Origin: DASZBR01 sp035943935
GTDB taxonomy: Bacteria > Pseudomonadota > Gammaproteobacteria > DASZBR01
DNA: 58,215 nt
Reading direction: 5' to 3'
NCBI GenBank assembly: GCA_035943935.1
Contig: DASZBR010000004.1
Span: 1 to 58,215, forward strand
Shown: in pieces, positions 7,806-16,329 of the stretch
Position numbering within the stretch: position 1 is the first letter of the stretch
How the letters are laid out: each line of letters begins with the position of its first letter
Position numbers and translations under genes: made by a program
Notes under the pieces: model-generated
The model's database searches: none
What the model saw: the letters and a program-made list of their open reading frames with translations, nothing else
What the model was told of the DNA's origin: nothing

Positions 7806-9884
7806 ATGAAAACCCTGATTTTGTTGATCCTATTGACCTGGTCATCAGTTATTTTTGCTGAAAACCGCACGGTTAATCTTGATGTGGGTTATAAAACCGT
7901 CAATTTTACAGGTAAATCCGTTCAAGCCATTGCCGTCAACAATCAAATCCCGGGCCCAACACTACACTTTAAAGACGGTGATCATGTCGTCATTAATGTC
8001 TTTAATCATCTGGATACGGGTACTACCATGCACTGGCATGGCTTATTAGTTCCTTGGCGAATGGATGGCGTTGAAGGTATTACACAAGCAGCAATTCCGC
8101 CGGGTGGTGTGTTTCATTATGAATTTACTTTGCATCAATCGGGTACGTATTGGTATCACTCGCATGCGGGATTTCAAGAACAGCAGGGTGATTATGGTGC
8201 AATTATTATTGATCCTAAAACACCGCATCAATATCACTATAACAAAGATTATGTAGTTGTATTATCAGATTGGATAAATACTTCACCAGAACAAGTCTAT
8301 GCCAATTTAAAAAAAGACGGCGATTATTATTCCACAGAATTTTCCAAACAAGCGTCTCTTCAGAATCTTATTCAAAATTATAGCCCTAAATTATTAGATC
8401 AATATCTCATGATGGAACATATGCGCATGAGTATTTATGATTATACGGATGTCAAAGACGATGCTTATTTATTAAATGGCCAAACCATAAATCATCCATG
8501 GGTGGGATCAGCAAAAGTAGGAGATACTGTACGACTAAGATTTATTGGCGCGGCGTCGAGTACTATTTTTAAAGTGAGTATCCCCGGTACAGCCATAAAA
8601 ATAATTAGCGTCGATGGTCAAGATGTAAGGCCATATGTTGTTGATAATTTCACCATCGCGCCCGGCGAGACCTATGATGCTTTAATAAAAATAACAAAAA
8701 TTCCCCTGTTAATTCATACAGAATTATCCAAACCAGAAATGAACATGGGCAATATGGCTATGGGAAATATGTCAGGTATGAATATGTCCAATATGAACAT
8801 GTCGGGTATGGATATGGGTAATATGGCTATGGGGGATAAATATCAAAATTTAGTTTCTAGTATTAAAACCAATAATCCTAATAAACCCATCTATAAAATT
8901 ATCCATATGGATCTGGGTGGTTATATGGGGAGATATATTTGGTTTATCAACGGCATTCCTGAGTCAGACGCACATCCCATTTTATTTGTTCACGGAAAAA
9001 GATACCGCATTATTTTTACGAATAGCACCATGATGCATCATCCTATGCATATTCACGGGCATTTCTTTATTTTGCGAAACGGACACGGTGCATATGATCC
9101 GTTATTACATACGATAGATGTTGGACCCGGCGAAAAAATTACGGCAGATATCGATGCGAATGCGAGTGGTGGTCAGTGGTTTTTCCATTGTCATTTGCTC
9201 TATCACATGATGGCGGGTATGTCGCGCGTATTTCAATATACCTCTATGAAAAATCGACCGATGCATCCGATGGCGCATCCTCACCATTTACATCAAGCGA
9301 CTTTTTTAGATGTAGGTGATGATCCCTTTGATAATTTACAAAAACTAACATTAAAATCATATTGGGGCGGAGATTTTAATAAATTAGAAATTTATAGCGA
9401 AGATGCTGAATTAGAAAAGGGTGTGGTTAAAAATGCCGATGTAGATATTTTTGCATGGCATTTAATCAGTGAATTTTGGGCGGTGAAGGGCGGCATGAAT
9501 TATTTCTATCGTCCGGCACAACATGGATATTGGCAGCCAGGTGTGGGAATAGAAGGTTTAATGCCGTTTTTTATTAATACCGATATTCGTGCCTATTATC
9601 ATGATGGCAGTGAAAAATTGGATATTCAATTATCGCGTGATTCACAAATTACCAATAAGTTTTTTATTCGAACGGGAATTCGCAGTATTTTAGCAACGAA
9701 AACCGTTCAACAAGATGGTGTAGGAAGTGGTGTTAATCAAATGCGATTTACGATTCGACCGTATTACCAATTGAAACCAGGTTTAGCGATTTATACAGAA
9801 TATGAGCATCAATCTAATTATGGTTCGGTGAGTTATTTGGGCAGTGAAAATACGGTGACATTTGGCGTGATGTTTTTAGTGTAA
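7806..9884 (+). CDS. Multicopper oxidase fused to a CopB-type outer-membrane barrel (copy 1)
   Basis: A 692-residue exported protein with signal peptide (about residues 1-18). Residues 19 to about 480 form a CopA-type multicopper oxidase with all copper-ligand motifs: HWHG (about 76), HSHAG (about 118), HPMHIHGH (about 412) and HCHLLYHMM (about 461). A Met-rich insert (GNM/GMNM repeats, about 313-343) resembles Cu(I)-binding loops of PcoA/CueO. Residues from about 490 on match the CopB/PcoB family: LDVGDDPFDN, KSYWGGDFNKLEIY, VGIEGLMPFF, LSRDSQITNKFFIRTGIR and a C-terminal phenylalanine-bearing strand. CopA and CopB are usually separate adjacent genes; here they are one polypeptide with no stop between. 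It should oxidise Cu(I) and may be tethered to the outer membrane. It converges with an unknown gene with overlapping stops. A second copy lies at 50516. Confidence 0.9.
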   Translation: MKTLILLILLTWSSVIFAENRTVNLDVGYKTVNFTGKSVQAIAVNNQIPGPTLHFKDGDHVVINVFNHLDTGTTMHWHGLLVPWRMDGVEGITQAAIPPGGVFHYEFTLHQSGTYWYHSHAGFQEQQGDYGAIIIDPKTPHQYHYNKDYVVVLSDWINTSPEQVYANLKKDGDYYSTEFSKQASLQNLIQNYSPKLLDQYLMMEHMRMSIYDYTDVKDDAYLLNGQTINHPWVGSAKVGDTVRLRFIGAASSTIFKVSIPGTAIKIISVDGQDVRPYVVDNFTIAPGETYDALIKITKIPLLIHTELSKPEMNMGNMAMGNMSGMNMSNMNMSGMDMGNMAMGDKYQNLVSSIKTNNPNKPIYKIIHMDLGGYMGRYIWFINGIPESDAHPILFVHGKRYRIIFTNSTMMHHPMHIHGHFFILRNGHGAYDPLLHTIDVGPGEKITADIDANASGGQWFFHCHLLYHMMAGMSRVFQYTSMKNRPMHPMAHPHHLHQATFLDVGDDPFDNLQKLTLKSYWGGDFNKLEIYSEDAELEKGVVKNADVDIFAWHLISEFWAVKGGMNYFYRPAQHGYWQPGVGIEGLMPFFINTDIRAYYHDGSEKLDIQLSRDSQITNKFFIRTGIRSILATKTVQQDGVGSGVNQMRFTIRPYYQLKPGLAIYTEYEHQSNYGSVSYLGSENTVTFGVMFLV

Positions 9885-10436
9885 TAATGTATGGCCCACT
9901 GATTCTGTGTCTGATGAACTTCTGTCTGAAGATTCGGTATCTGAATCTCTATCCTGGATAGTTTGAATTTCTTCGCATAACACCTCCTTTTTTTTCTCAC
10001 TGATATATTCAAGTGCATAGAGATGTTTAGTGGCAGCGAGTAACGTCTCGAGGCTTCCATGAATGATAACGGCTTCATCTTGAAGCGATACGCTAAAATC
10101 ATCCGGTAATTTATGTGTGGGTGAGGTTGAGCCAGTTCCGCTGGTACGTGCAATGATGCCATATTTTTCTTTGGCGTCGACTTCATCTTGAGCGATGAAT
10201 AAAATAATATATTTTTCTCTTTCTTGTGTAAGCATGACATCGTTATCAACATTGAGCATGTCTATATCTGCAGAGATCGGTTTGGCTAAGAGTCGTTGCG
10301 TTGTACTTAATCGTTTATGACGAGAGTGAGGACGTTTAAACAGTTCAATGGGATACGTGGGAATAGAAAAAAGTTTTAGTGGAGCCTTCCTGTTAAATCG
10401 CGAAATGGTTTTACCCAGTAATTTCCGCTCGTCCAT
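9876..10436 (-). CDS. Unknown protein, acidic Ser/Asp-rich C-terminus
   Basis: I do not recognise a family for this 186-residue protein. The N-terminal third is basic (MDERKLLGKTISRFNRK, then RPHSRHKR). The middle is soluble-looking. A segment AVIIHGSLETLLAATKHLYAL near 130-150 resembles a segment of the unknown protein at 15085-15804 (IVIICGSKKNIRRAIHQLHNV), so the two may share a domain. The last 25 residues are very acidic and Ser-rich (DRDSDTESSDRSSSDTES). A good ribosome site (GAGGGGG) precedes the ATG. The stop overlaps the 3' end of the oxidase gene by 9 bases. There is no signal peptide. A host-directed effector is possible given the acidic tail, but unsupported. Confidence 0.6.
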   Translation of the reverse strand: MDERKLLGKTISRFNRKAPLKLFSIPTYPIELFKRPHSRHKRLSTTQRLLAKPISADIDMLNVDNDVMLTQEREKYIILFIAQDEVDAKEKYGIIARTSGTGSTSPTHKLPDDFSVSLQDEAVIIHGSLETLLAATKHLYALEYISEKKKEVLCEEIQTIQDRDSDTESSDRSSSDTESVGHTLLH

Positions 10437-10506
10437 GATGCCCCCTCTGTATTTAGATTGGGATTTGTTTTTTTATCAGAGTAATCCAATGTGAGCAGGG
10501 ATGCAA

Positions 10507-10869
10507 TTATGCAATAACCAGTTTCCCGCGGTACATGCCCATCTGACACGTAAACTCATATTCGCCTGTTTTATTTAGCGTTAAGGGTATATCAGTGGGT
10601 TTGTTGAGAGGCAGTTGTTTGTTGATATTTAATTTATCAAAAATTACAAATTCTGCACACGGTGTGGCATCTTCGCGAATAAATCTCAGGGTAATAGGTT
10701 GATTAACCGCTGCGCTGATATTAGCCGGTTGATAGACGCCGTCTTTGACTTTAATTTCAATCACACCAGACACTTTTTGAGTTTTGGGTGATTTTTTGTA
10801 AAACCAAAACCAGGCGGCAATAATAAAAATTAAAACTAATCCAATAATATTGATCAAAATACTGTTCAT
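10507..10869 (-). CDS. Membrane-anchored cupredoxin-like protein
   Basis: A 120-residue protein with one N-terminal membrane helix (residues about 5-25) and a periplasmic cupredoxin-like domain. Candidate copper ligands are the Cys in ATPCAEFV, the Cys in FTCQMGMY and the Met residues that follow; the typical His ligands are absent, so binding may use Cys/Met. Such cupredoxin domains commonly accompany copper-transporting ATPases, like the one at 12526. GGAGA about 8 bases before the ATG supports the start. It likely passes Cu(I) in the periplasm to or from the ATPase or the oxidase; this is inferred from context. Confidence 0.75.
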   Translation of the reverse strand: MNSILINIIGLVLIFIIAAWFWFYKKSPKTQKVSGVIEIKVKDGVYQPANISAAVNQPITLRFIREDATPCAEFVIFDKLNINKQLPLNKPTDIPLTLNKTGEYEFTCQMGMYRGKLVIA

Positions 10870-10968
10870 GAGTTTTCTCCAAAAAAGTTTTTGCTAAAAT
10901 TTTTTATATGACATAGTATTTATTTGCAGTACAAAAAACCATCATAACGTAGTTGTCACGGAGGCTTC

Positions 10969-12534
10969 ATGCATTTGCCAATAAGTATATCTGCTTTGTT
11001 GCAAAATTCTATCGTTGAGTCAGATAGAGTCGAATTTAAATCAAGTTGGAACCCAGAAGCCATCCTGCGAACAATCTGTGCTTTTGCGAATGATTTCTAT
11101 AATTTTGGTGGTGGATACATTGTTGTTGGGATTGAAGAAAAGGACGGGAAGCCAATATTTCCTCCAAAAGGTATTCTTTCATCGCAAGTTGATAAGCTTC
11201 AAAAAGAGCTCATGCGAGTATGTTCATTTTTGAAACCTGCCTATACGCCAATTATTTCTTTGGAAAGTTATCAGGATAAAAATATCTTGGTGATATGGGC
11301 GCCTGGTGGGTCGACGCGACCCTATATGGCACCAAGTTCGCTGGGTAAGAAAAAAGACTACAAGTATTTTATTCGAAAATTTTCAAGTACCGTTATTGCG
11401 AAAGAAGGTGAATTAAAGGAATTGTTATCTTTAAATGCAGTTATTCCCTTCGATGATCGCATTAACCACCATGCGAGCATTGAAGAATTAAAATTGCCAC
11501 TTATTCAGTCGTTTCTGAAAGAAATAAACAGTGAATTACTGGATGACTCGAAGCGTATTTTATTTCCCGATTTATGTAGGCAGTTAGCTATTATTGAAGG
11601 TGGGGATGAATATCTAAAGCCTCGTAATATAGGGCTGTTATTTTTTAATGATAATCCTACAAAGTATTTCCCCTATGCACAAATTGAAGTGGTTTATTTT
11701 CCTGATGGTGAGGGTGGGGACGAAATTCAAGAAGAAACATTCAAGGGTCCGATTGATCATCAGTTAAGAAGTGCGCTTCGTTATATTCAAAATAATTTTA
11801 TTACAGAACGCGTTATAAAAGTTCCGCATAAAGCAGAAGCAAATCGTTTTTTCAATTATCCCTATGCGGCTATCGAAGAGGCATTGGTGAATGCGGTTTA
11901 TCATCGTAGTTATGAGATTAGAGAGCCGATCGAAGTTCGGATTAATCAAGAATGTATTCGAATCACCAGTCATCCTGGCCCAGATCCTTCGATTAAATTA
12001 GAAGATTTTAAAAAAAACAAAATGATGACGCGTCGATACAGAAATCGAAGAATTGGCGAATTGTTAAAAGAGTTAGATTTTACTGAAGGCCGAGGAACAG
12101 GGATTCCCAAAATGCGACGGGTTTTGGCAACAAATGGTTCGCTTGAGCCATTATTTTATACAGATAGACAAAGAACATTTTTTTGTATTGAAATTAAAAC
12201 TCATCCGGAGTTTTTAGTTGGGGTCCATGATCAGGTCCATGATCAGGTCCATGATCAGGTCCATGATCGAGCCCCTAATCAACATGTTCCATTGTTTTTA
12301 TCACATGCCGAAAAACAAATCCTTACGTTGATCAATAACAAATCATTGAAAATTTCTGAAATTCTTGACGAATTTGGATATTTGGAGAGGACTGGAAATG
12401 TAAGAATTGCATTGAAAAGATTGCGAGAATTGACATTAATTGCTTATTTATTTCCTGAAAAACTCAGAAGCAAAAATCAACAATATGTTATTACGCCAAA
12501 AGGAAAAATTGTGCTGGAGAAAAAATTAGTGTGA
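10969..12534 (+). CDS. Schlafen/AlbA-type ATP-binding protein with winged-helix C-terminus
   Basis: A 521-residue protein. The N-terminal AlbA_2 (Schlafen-like) domain starts with ESDRVEFKSSW and includes FANDFYNFGGGYIVVGIEE. A central GHKL-type ATPase domain follows (EEALVNAVYHRSY, then GRGTGIPKMRRV). After it comes a run of four 12-base repeats encoding VHDQ units (about residues 419-434), then a winged-helix-like end (LTLINNKSLKISEILDEFGY, RLRELTLIAYL). This architecture is widespread in bacteria and is usually described as a transcriptional regulator or putative defence/toxin-linked protein. GGAGG precedes the ATG. It is oriented opposite to the flanking copper genes, and its end overlaps the convergent ATPase gene by 9 bases, so it is probably an insertion rather than part of the copper operon. 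Confidence 0.85.
   Translation: MHLPISISALLQNSIVESDRVEFKSSWNPEAILRTICAFANDFYNFGGGYIVVGIEEKDGKPIFPPKGILSSQVDKLQKELMRVCSFLKPAYTPIISLESYQDKNILVIWAPGGSTRPYMAPSSLGKKKDYKYFIRKFSSTVIAKEGELKELLSLNAVIPFDDRINHHASIEELKLPLIQSFLKEINSELLDDSKRILFPDLCRQLAIIEGGDEYLKPRNIGLLFFNDNPTKYFPYAQIEVVYFPDGEGGDEIQEETFKGPIDHQLRSALRYIQNNFITERVIKVPHKAEANRFFNYPYAAIEEALVNAVYHRSYEIREPIEVRINQECIRITSHPGPDPSIKLEDFKKNKMMTRRYRNRRIGELLKELDFTEGRGTGIPKMRRVLATNGSLEPLFYTDRQRTFFCIEIKTHPEFLVGVHDQVHDQVHDQVHDRAPNQHVPLFLSHAEKQILTLINNKSLKISEILDEFGYLERTGNVRIALKRLRELTLIAYLFPEKLRSKNQQYVITPKGKIVLEKKLV
12222..12269 (+). repeat. Four tandem 12-bp repeats inside the AlbA_2 gene
   Basis: Four head-to-tail units of GGTCCATGATCA run without gaps; the last unit ends in G. 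They encode repeated VHDQ. The unit is in frame (12 bases), so copy-number change would lengthen or shorten the linker between the ATPase and winged-helix domains without breaking the gene. Confidence 0.95.
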
Positions 12535-14532
12535 TAACTTAACAAACCTCAACCGATTCGCATTCATTACCACTGTCACAGAAGATAGCGCCATCGCTAA
12601 TCCTGCAATCATTGGATTTAATAATAATCCCGTAAAGGGAAACAGTATTCCTGCCGCAACAGGAATACCAATAATATTATAAATAAACGCCCCAAATAAA
12701 TTTTGTTTCATATTTTTTACGGTATAGTTTGAAATTAACATGGCATCGACAACACCCTGCAAAGAATTCCGCATTAAAGTGATGGAAGCACTTTCAATAG
12801 CCACATCGGTTCCACTGCCAATTGCAAATCCTACATCGGCTTGCGCTAATGCCGGCGCATCATTAATGCCATCGCCTACCATACCCACTTTAATACTATG
12901 ATTGTGATCCAGCTGTACGCGTTTAATAACATTGGCTTTATCCGCGGGTGATACTTCTGCAATCACATCGGTAATGCCGACTTGTTGTGCAATAAAATTC
13001 GCCGTTTCTTTATGATCGCCGGTTAATAAAATTATTTTTAATCCCATGTTTTGTAATTGTTTGATGGCTTTCTGTGAATCGGGTTTAATTTTATCTGAAA
13101 TAGTAATAATACCTGCCAGTGTATTTTCGACAGCAATATAGATCGGCGTAGCGCCATTTTTTGCGAAATTATCGTTGGGAAGTGTAATATTATTTTCAGC
13201 CATGAATTTTTTATTGCCCAATAATACGGTTTCATTATGAATAACCGCTTTTGCGCCTTGACCCGAAACCGCTTCAAATTGTGTGGCATGAAGCGCTTGA
13301 ATATGTTTTTCTTGCGCATGATTTAATATGGCTTCGGCTAATGCATGTTCTGAATGGACTTCCACACTGGCGGCTAATTGTAATAAGCCTTTGTCGTCCC
13401 AATGTTTGAGAGCATGAATTTCGGTCACGCTGGGTTTGCCTTCAGTAACCGTTCCCGTTTTATCTAATACCAGTACTTTTAATTGACTGGCTTGTTGGAG
13501 TGCATCGCCGTGGCGGATTAATATGCCATATTCTGCTGCTTTGCCGACACCTACCATGACGGATATTGGCACGGCTAATCCAAGTGCACACGGGCACGCA
13601 ATAATTAATACCGACATGGCTGTCACTAATATATAGGCATCTTTTGGATCGGGTCCGAAATTAAACCAGACTAGAGCCGTTATTATTGCAATGATCATAA
13701 CGAGTGGTGCAAAAATAGCCGAAATCTGATCTGCCATGCGAGCCATTGCAGGTTTAGATCCTTGTGCCTGCTGGACTATTTCTATGATTTTCGCGAGAAC
13801 CGTATCGGCGCCAATCTTAGTTGCTTTAAATATAAAACTGCCGGATTTATTAATCGTTGCGCCGGTTACAAAATCCCCACTATTTTTTTCAACAGGTATA
13901 GGCTCGCCGGTAATCATAGATTCATCAATGTTTGAATTACCCTCTATAATTATTCCATCCACAGGAATTTTCTCGCCGGGACGAACTCTCACAAGATCAT
14001 TTATTTTGACGTCTTCTATGGGTATGTCCAGTTCTTGATTATTTTTAATAATTCGAGCTGTTTTAGGTTGCAGACCAATTAAGCGTTTAATAGCCGAAGA
14101 GGTATTTTGTCGTGCACGTAATTCTAATAGAGCACCTAAATTAATTAAGGCAATAATAACGACGGCTGCTTCGAAATACGTATGTCGAGCTAATTCAGGA
14201 AAATAATTCGGAAAAAATACCACACAGGCAGAATATAACCACGCAACGCCTGTACCTAAAGAGACGAGGGTATCCATATTAGCTTGTTGAATTATAAACG
14301 CTTTATAAGCGTTCTTGAAAAAATGCCCGCCGGAATAGACCAATACCATTAAGGTTAGCGCGGTGAAAATGATATTCCAGAATGTATTAGTAGAAATATT
14401 TAACATGGCAATAGTAAACAGGGGAATGCCAATAATTGCTGCGAATAGAGTTTTATAAAGCAATTCGCGTGAGTAGGAATCTTCCGTTTTTTCCGGAGGT
14501 TTACAGCTTGAGCAGTGAGCGGTGGACATCAT
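12526..14532 (-). CDS. copA: Copper-translocating P1B-type ATPase (CPC motif)
   Basis: A 668-residue integral membrane ATPase of the P1B-1 (Cu+/Ag+) class. The transmembrane metal site ACPCALGLA (about residue 313), the phosphorylation motif DKTGT (about 357), an HSEHALAEA nucleotide-domain motif, a TGDHKETA motif and the hinge GDGINDAPALAQADVGFAIG are present. There is no N-terminal HMA domain, only a short HCSSC motif. Two start codons sit in tandem (14532 and 14529) after GGAGA. The first start overlaps the end of the LOG-family gene upstream by 4 bases, so the two are co-translated. It should pump Cu(I) out of the cytoplasm and works with the nearby cupredoxin and oxidase. The name copA here refers to the ATPase, not to the oxidase CopA. 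Confidence 0.9.
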   Translation of the reverse strand: MMSTAHCSSCKPPEKTEDSYSRELLYKTLFAAIIGIPLFTIAMLNISTNTFWNIIFTALTLMVLVYSGGHFFKNAYKAFIIQQANMDTLVSLGTGVAWLYSACVVFFPNYFPELARHTYFEAAVVIIALINLGALLELRARQNTSSAIKRLIGLQPKTARIIKNNQELDIPIEDVKINDLVRVRPGEKIPVDGIIIEGNSNIDESMITGEPIPVEKNSGDFVTGATINKSGSFIFKATKIGADTVLAKIIEIVQQAQGSKPAMARMADQISAIFAPLVMIIAIITALVWFNFGPDPKDAYILVTAMSVLIIACPCALGLAVPISVMVGVGKAAEYGILIRHGDALQQASQLKVLVLDKTGTVTEGKPSVTEIHALKHWDDKGLLQLAASVEVHSEHALAEAILNHAQEKHIQALHATQFEAVSGQGAKAVIHNETVLLGNKKFMAENNITLPNDNFAKNGATPIYIAVENTLAGIITISDKIKPDSQKAIKQLQNMGLKIILLTGDHKETANFIAQQVGITDVIAEVSPADKANVIKRVQLDHNHSIKVGMVGDGINDAPALAQADVGFAIGSGTDVAIESASITLMRNSLQGVVDAMLISNYTVKNMKQNLFGAFIYNIIGIPVAAGILFPFTGLLLNPMIAGLAMALSSVTVVMNANRLRFVKLSH

Positions 14533-15074
14533 GATATCTCCATAAGTGTTCTGACTAATTCCCGCGGGTCAGATTTAAACATAATTTTCGCATAAGACTT
14601 CTCAGGCAAAAAGCCTTGTTGAACCATTTGAGATAATTGTTCTATAAGATTACGGTAAAAATTATCCGTATTTAAAATACCAATGGGCTTGTTGTGTAAT
14701 CCTAAATGAAGTCTGGAGAATACATCTGAAAATTCTTCTAATGTTCCACATCCACCCGGTAACACAATAAACGCATCGGCGAGTTCAATCAATTTATCTT
14801 TGCGTTCAGACATCGAATCGACGGCATGAAATGCAGATAACCCATTATGTTTAATTTCTTTTTGGATTAAAAAATTGGGCATAATGCCAATAACATTGCC
14901 GGATTTACTTAATACCGCGTCAGCGAGAACTCCCATGGTTCCCACAGAAGCGCCGCCATACACTAACGTAATATTATTTTCAGCCAATGTTTCGCCAAGT
15001 ATTTTGGCGTTTTCAATATGCATAAGATTAGTGCCACTGCGTGAGCCGCAGAAAACACAAATGGATGTGGTCAT
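14529..15074 (-). CDS. LOG family protein (putative nucleotide 5'-monophosphate phosphoribohydrolase)
   Basis: A 181-residue Rossmann protein of the LOG/YgdH-like TIGR00730 family. The motifs CVFCGSRSG, VYGGASVGTMG, MSERKDKL and the catalytic PGGCGTLEEF are intact. Members release a free base and ribose 5-phosphate from nucleoside monophosphates; plant and some bacterial homologues make active cytokinin. The length is typical. It lies just upstream of the copper ATPase gene with a 4-base overlap, but no functional link to copper is known; coupling may be incidental. Confidence 0.9.
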   Translation of the reverse strand: MTTSICVFCGSRSGTNLMHIENAKILGETLAENNITLVYGGASVGTMGVLADAVLSKSGNVIGIMPNFLIQKEIKHNGLSAFHAVDSMSERKDKLIELADAFIVLPGGCGTLEEFSDVFSRLHLGLHNKPIGILNTDNFYRNLIEQLSQMVQQGFLPEKSYAKIMFKSDPRELVRTLMEIS

Positions 15075-15084
15075 GGTGATCCCT

Positions 15085-15804
15085 TCATAATGCTTTTACC
15101 TTCTTCTGTAGTGAAGATGCGGGTGTGCGTTTAAGCGCATCCAGTTGTTCCAGTAATCCATTATAAGTTTCTTGGGCGATACATTTATTGACGTTATGCA
15201 GCTGATGAATGGCGCGCCGTATATTTTTTTTGGAGCCGCAAATGATAACAATGTTGGCAGTCGACCCGACTTTGTAATCGCTATTCGTGGTTTGCGCTGT
15301 TTCAAATTTACCGAGAAAAATTTCATGACATAATTCTCGCGCTTTTTCTCTCGTGTGACAAATGACTTTCATGACATGATTTTTGCCTTTTGACGAGAAG
15401 AGAATGTTTTCAGAATCAACAGGGTCAGATTTTTTCTTTGCAAAATGAAACAAGAGCTGGCCGTCGAGTTCGATATTTTTTTCGGGGCTTATCCATTTTA
15501 GCTTGTGATTTAAGAGAGATATTAATTCAGGTAATCTTTCGATGTTACCGTGAATCCTTGTGGTATTACATTCAAAAGTAATCGTATAGCGATCAATCAG
15601 TTCGAGTTCAGTGACCGTGTGGCTGAGTTGTGCGAATACGGCAGCATCTATTTGTATCGCAACGCCTTGGTCTGTGTTGATGAGGCTGATTCTATGCTCA
15701 AAACTTCCTGTACGCTTATTGTGATTATCTTCTGCTTCCTCTCCGTCTACCGCAATCAGTGCGTCGAGTATTCTAAATGGCAGGGTTAACTTCGGGTCTT
15801 GCAT
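15085..15804 (-). CDS. Unknown protein related to the one at 9876-10436
   Basis: I do not recognise a family for this 239-residue soluble protein. It has no signal peptide or membrane segment. It seems to contain two similar units: one around TTRIHGNIERLPELISLLN and one around NIVIICGSKKNIRRAIHQLHNV. The latter resembles part of the unknown protein at 9876-10436. AAGAGG precedes the ATG. It ends 10 bases before the LOG gene start and may be co-transcribed with LOG and the copper ATPase. Confidence 0.6.
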   Translation of the reverse strand: MQDPKLTLPFRILDALIAVDGEEAEDNHNKRTGSFEHRISLINTDQGVAIQIDAAVFAQLSHTVTELELIDRYTITFECNTTRIHGNIERLPELISLLNHKLKWISPEKNIELDGQLLFHFAKKKSDPVDSENILFSSKGKNHVMKVICHTREKARELCHEIFLGKFETAQTTNSDYKVGSTANIVIICGSKKNIRRAIHQLHNVNKCIAQETYNGLLEQLDALKRTPASSLQKKVKAL

Positions 15805-15834
15805 GATAGGCCTCTTGATTGGTATTAGGAATGG

Positions 15835-15854
15835 GGGCGTCGCAAGCGACGCCC
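15835..15854 (-). terminator. GC-rich hairpin at the end of the aryl-polyene operon
   Basis: A perfect inverted repeat (GGGCGTCG, 4-base loop, CGACGCCC) lies 22 bases beyond the last gene of the operon. No T-run follows on the minus strand, so it is a weak or factor-dependent terminator or an mRNA 3'-end stabiliser. Confidence 0.5.
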
Positions 15855-15875
15855 GATATGCTTAACAACAATAAT

Positions 15876-16307
15876 TTACCGCGCCAACTTTACAACATCA
15901 CCTTTCAATGCAACGCCCGCAGCCCATGTACCGGCATGACATTCATATGCACTGTTGTTTGAGTTAGGATTTTTTTTGTAATAATTGACGATGTTAATTA
16001 CCGCATTGGCACCTAAACTTTGTGCACGTTTTTGAAAAGATAACAGTGCAGATTGAAATGCACGGTTACAGGCACGCGCATCTGATTTTCCAATAGAACG
16101 ACTTTTCGGATTAGTCGTATATTGACCGAAGTTTTGCACTACGCGCGGATGTTGTTGATTACCAAAATAAAATTTTACGGGACCTGAATTCACATCTTGA
16201 GGAATCGGTTGCATATATTCGGTATTACGCGCATAAGCCAGTGACGTAACAGACATTAAAACAAAAAACATCGTAACTAATTTCAGCAGTTTTTTCATAA
16301 ATTTCAT
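15876..16307 (-). CDS. Small exported protein at the end of the APE operon
   Basis: A 143-residue secreted protein with a clear signal peptide (cleavage about after SLAYA). The mature part contains ARACNRAFQSALLSFQKRAQSLGANAVINIVNYYKKN, ending ECHAGTWAAGVALKGDVVKL. This is the fold pattern of small periplasmic proteins often misannotated as excinuclease ATPase subunit and found with aryl-polyene clusters. It starts 22 bases downstream of the second ketosynthase gene (apeR), so it should be in the same transcript. The reaction is unknown; a periplasmic or outer-membrane role in pigment handling is inference. Confidence 0.7.
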   Translation of the reverse strand: MKFMKKLLKLVTMFFVLMSVTSLAYARNTEYMQPIPQDVNSGPVKFYFGNQQHPRVVQNFGQYTTNPKSRSIGKSDARACNRAFQSALLSFQKRAQSLGANAVINIVNYYKKNPNSNNSAYECHAGTWAAGVALKGDVVKLAR

Positions 16308-16329
16308 CCTTTTAAAGTAAGTGTAAAAA

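Noticed and set aside
12222..12269. Short repeat array as a CRISPR
   Set aside because: Units are 12 bases, contiguous with no spacers, and in frame within a gene.
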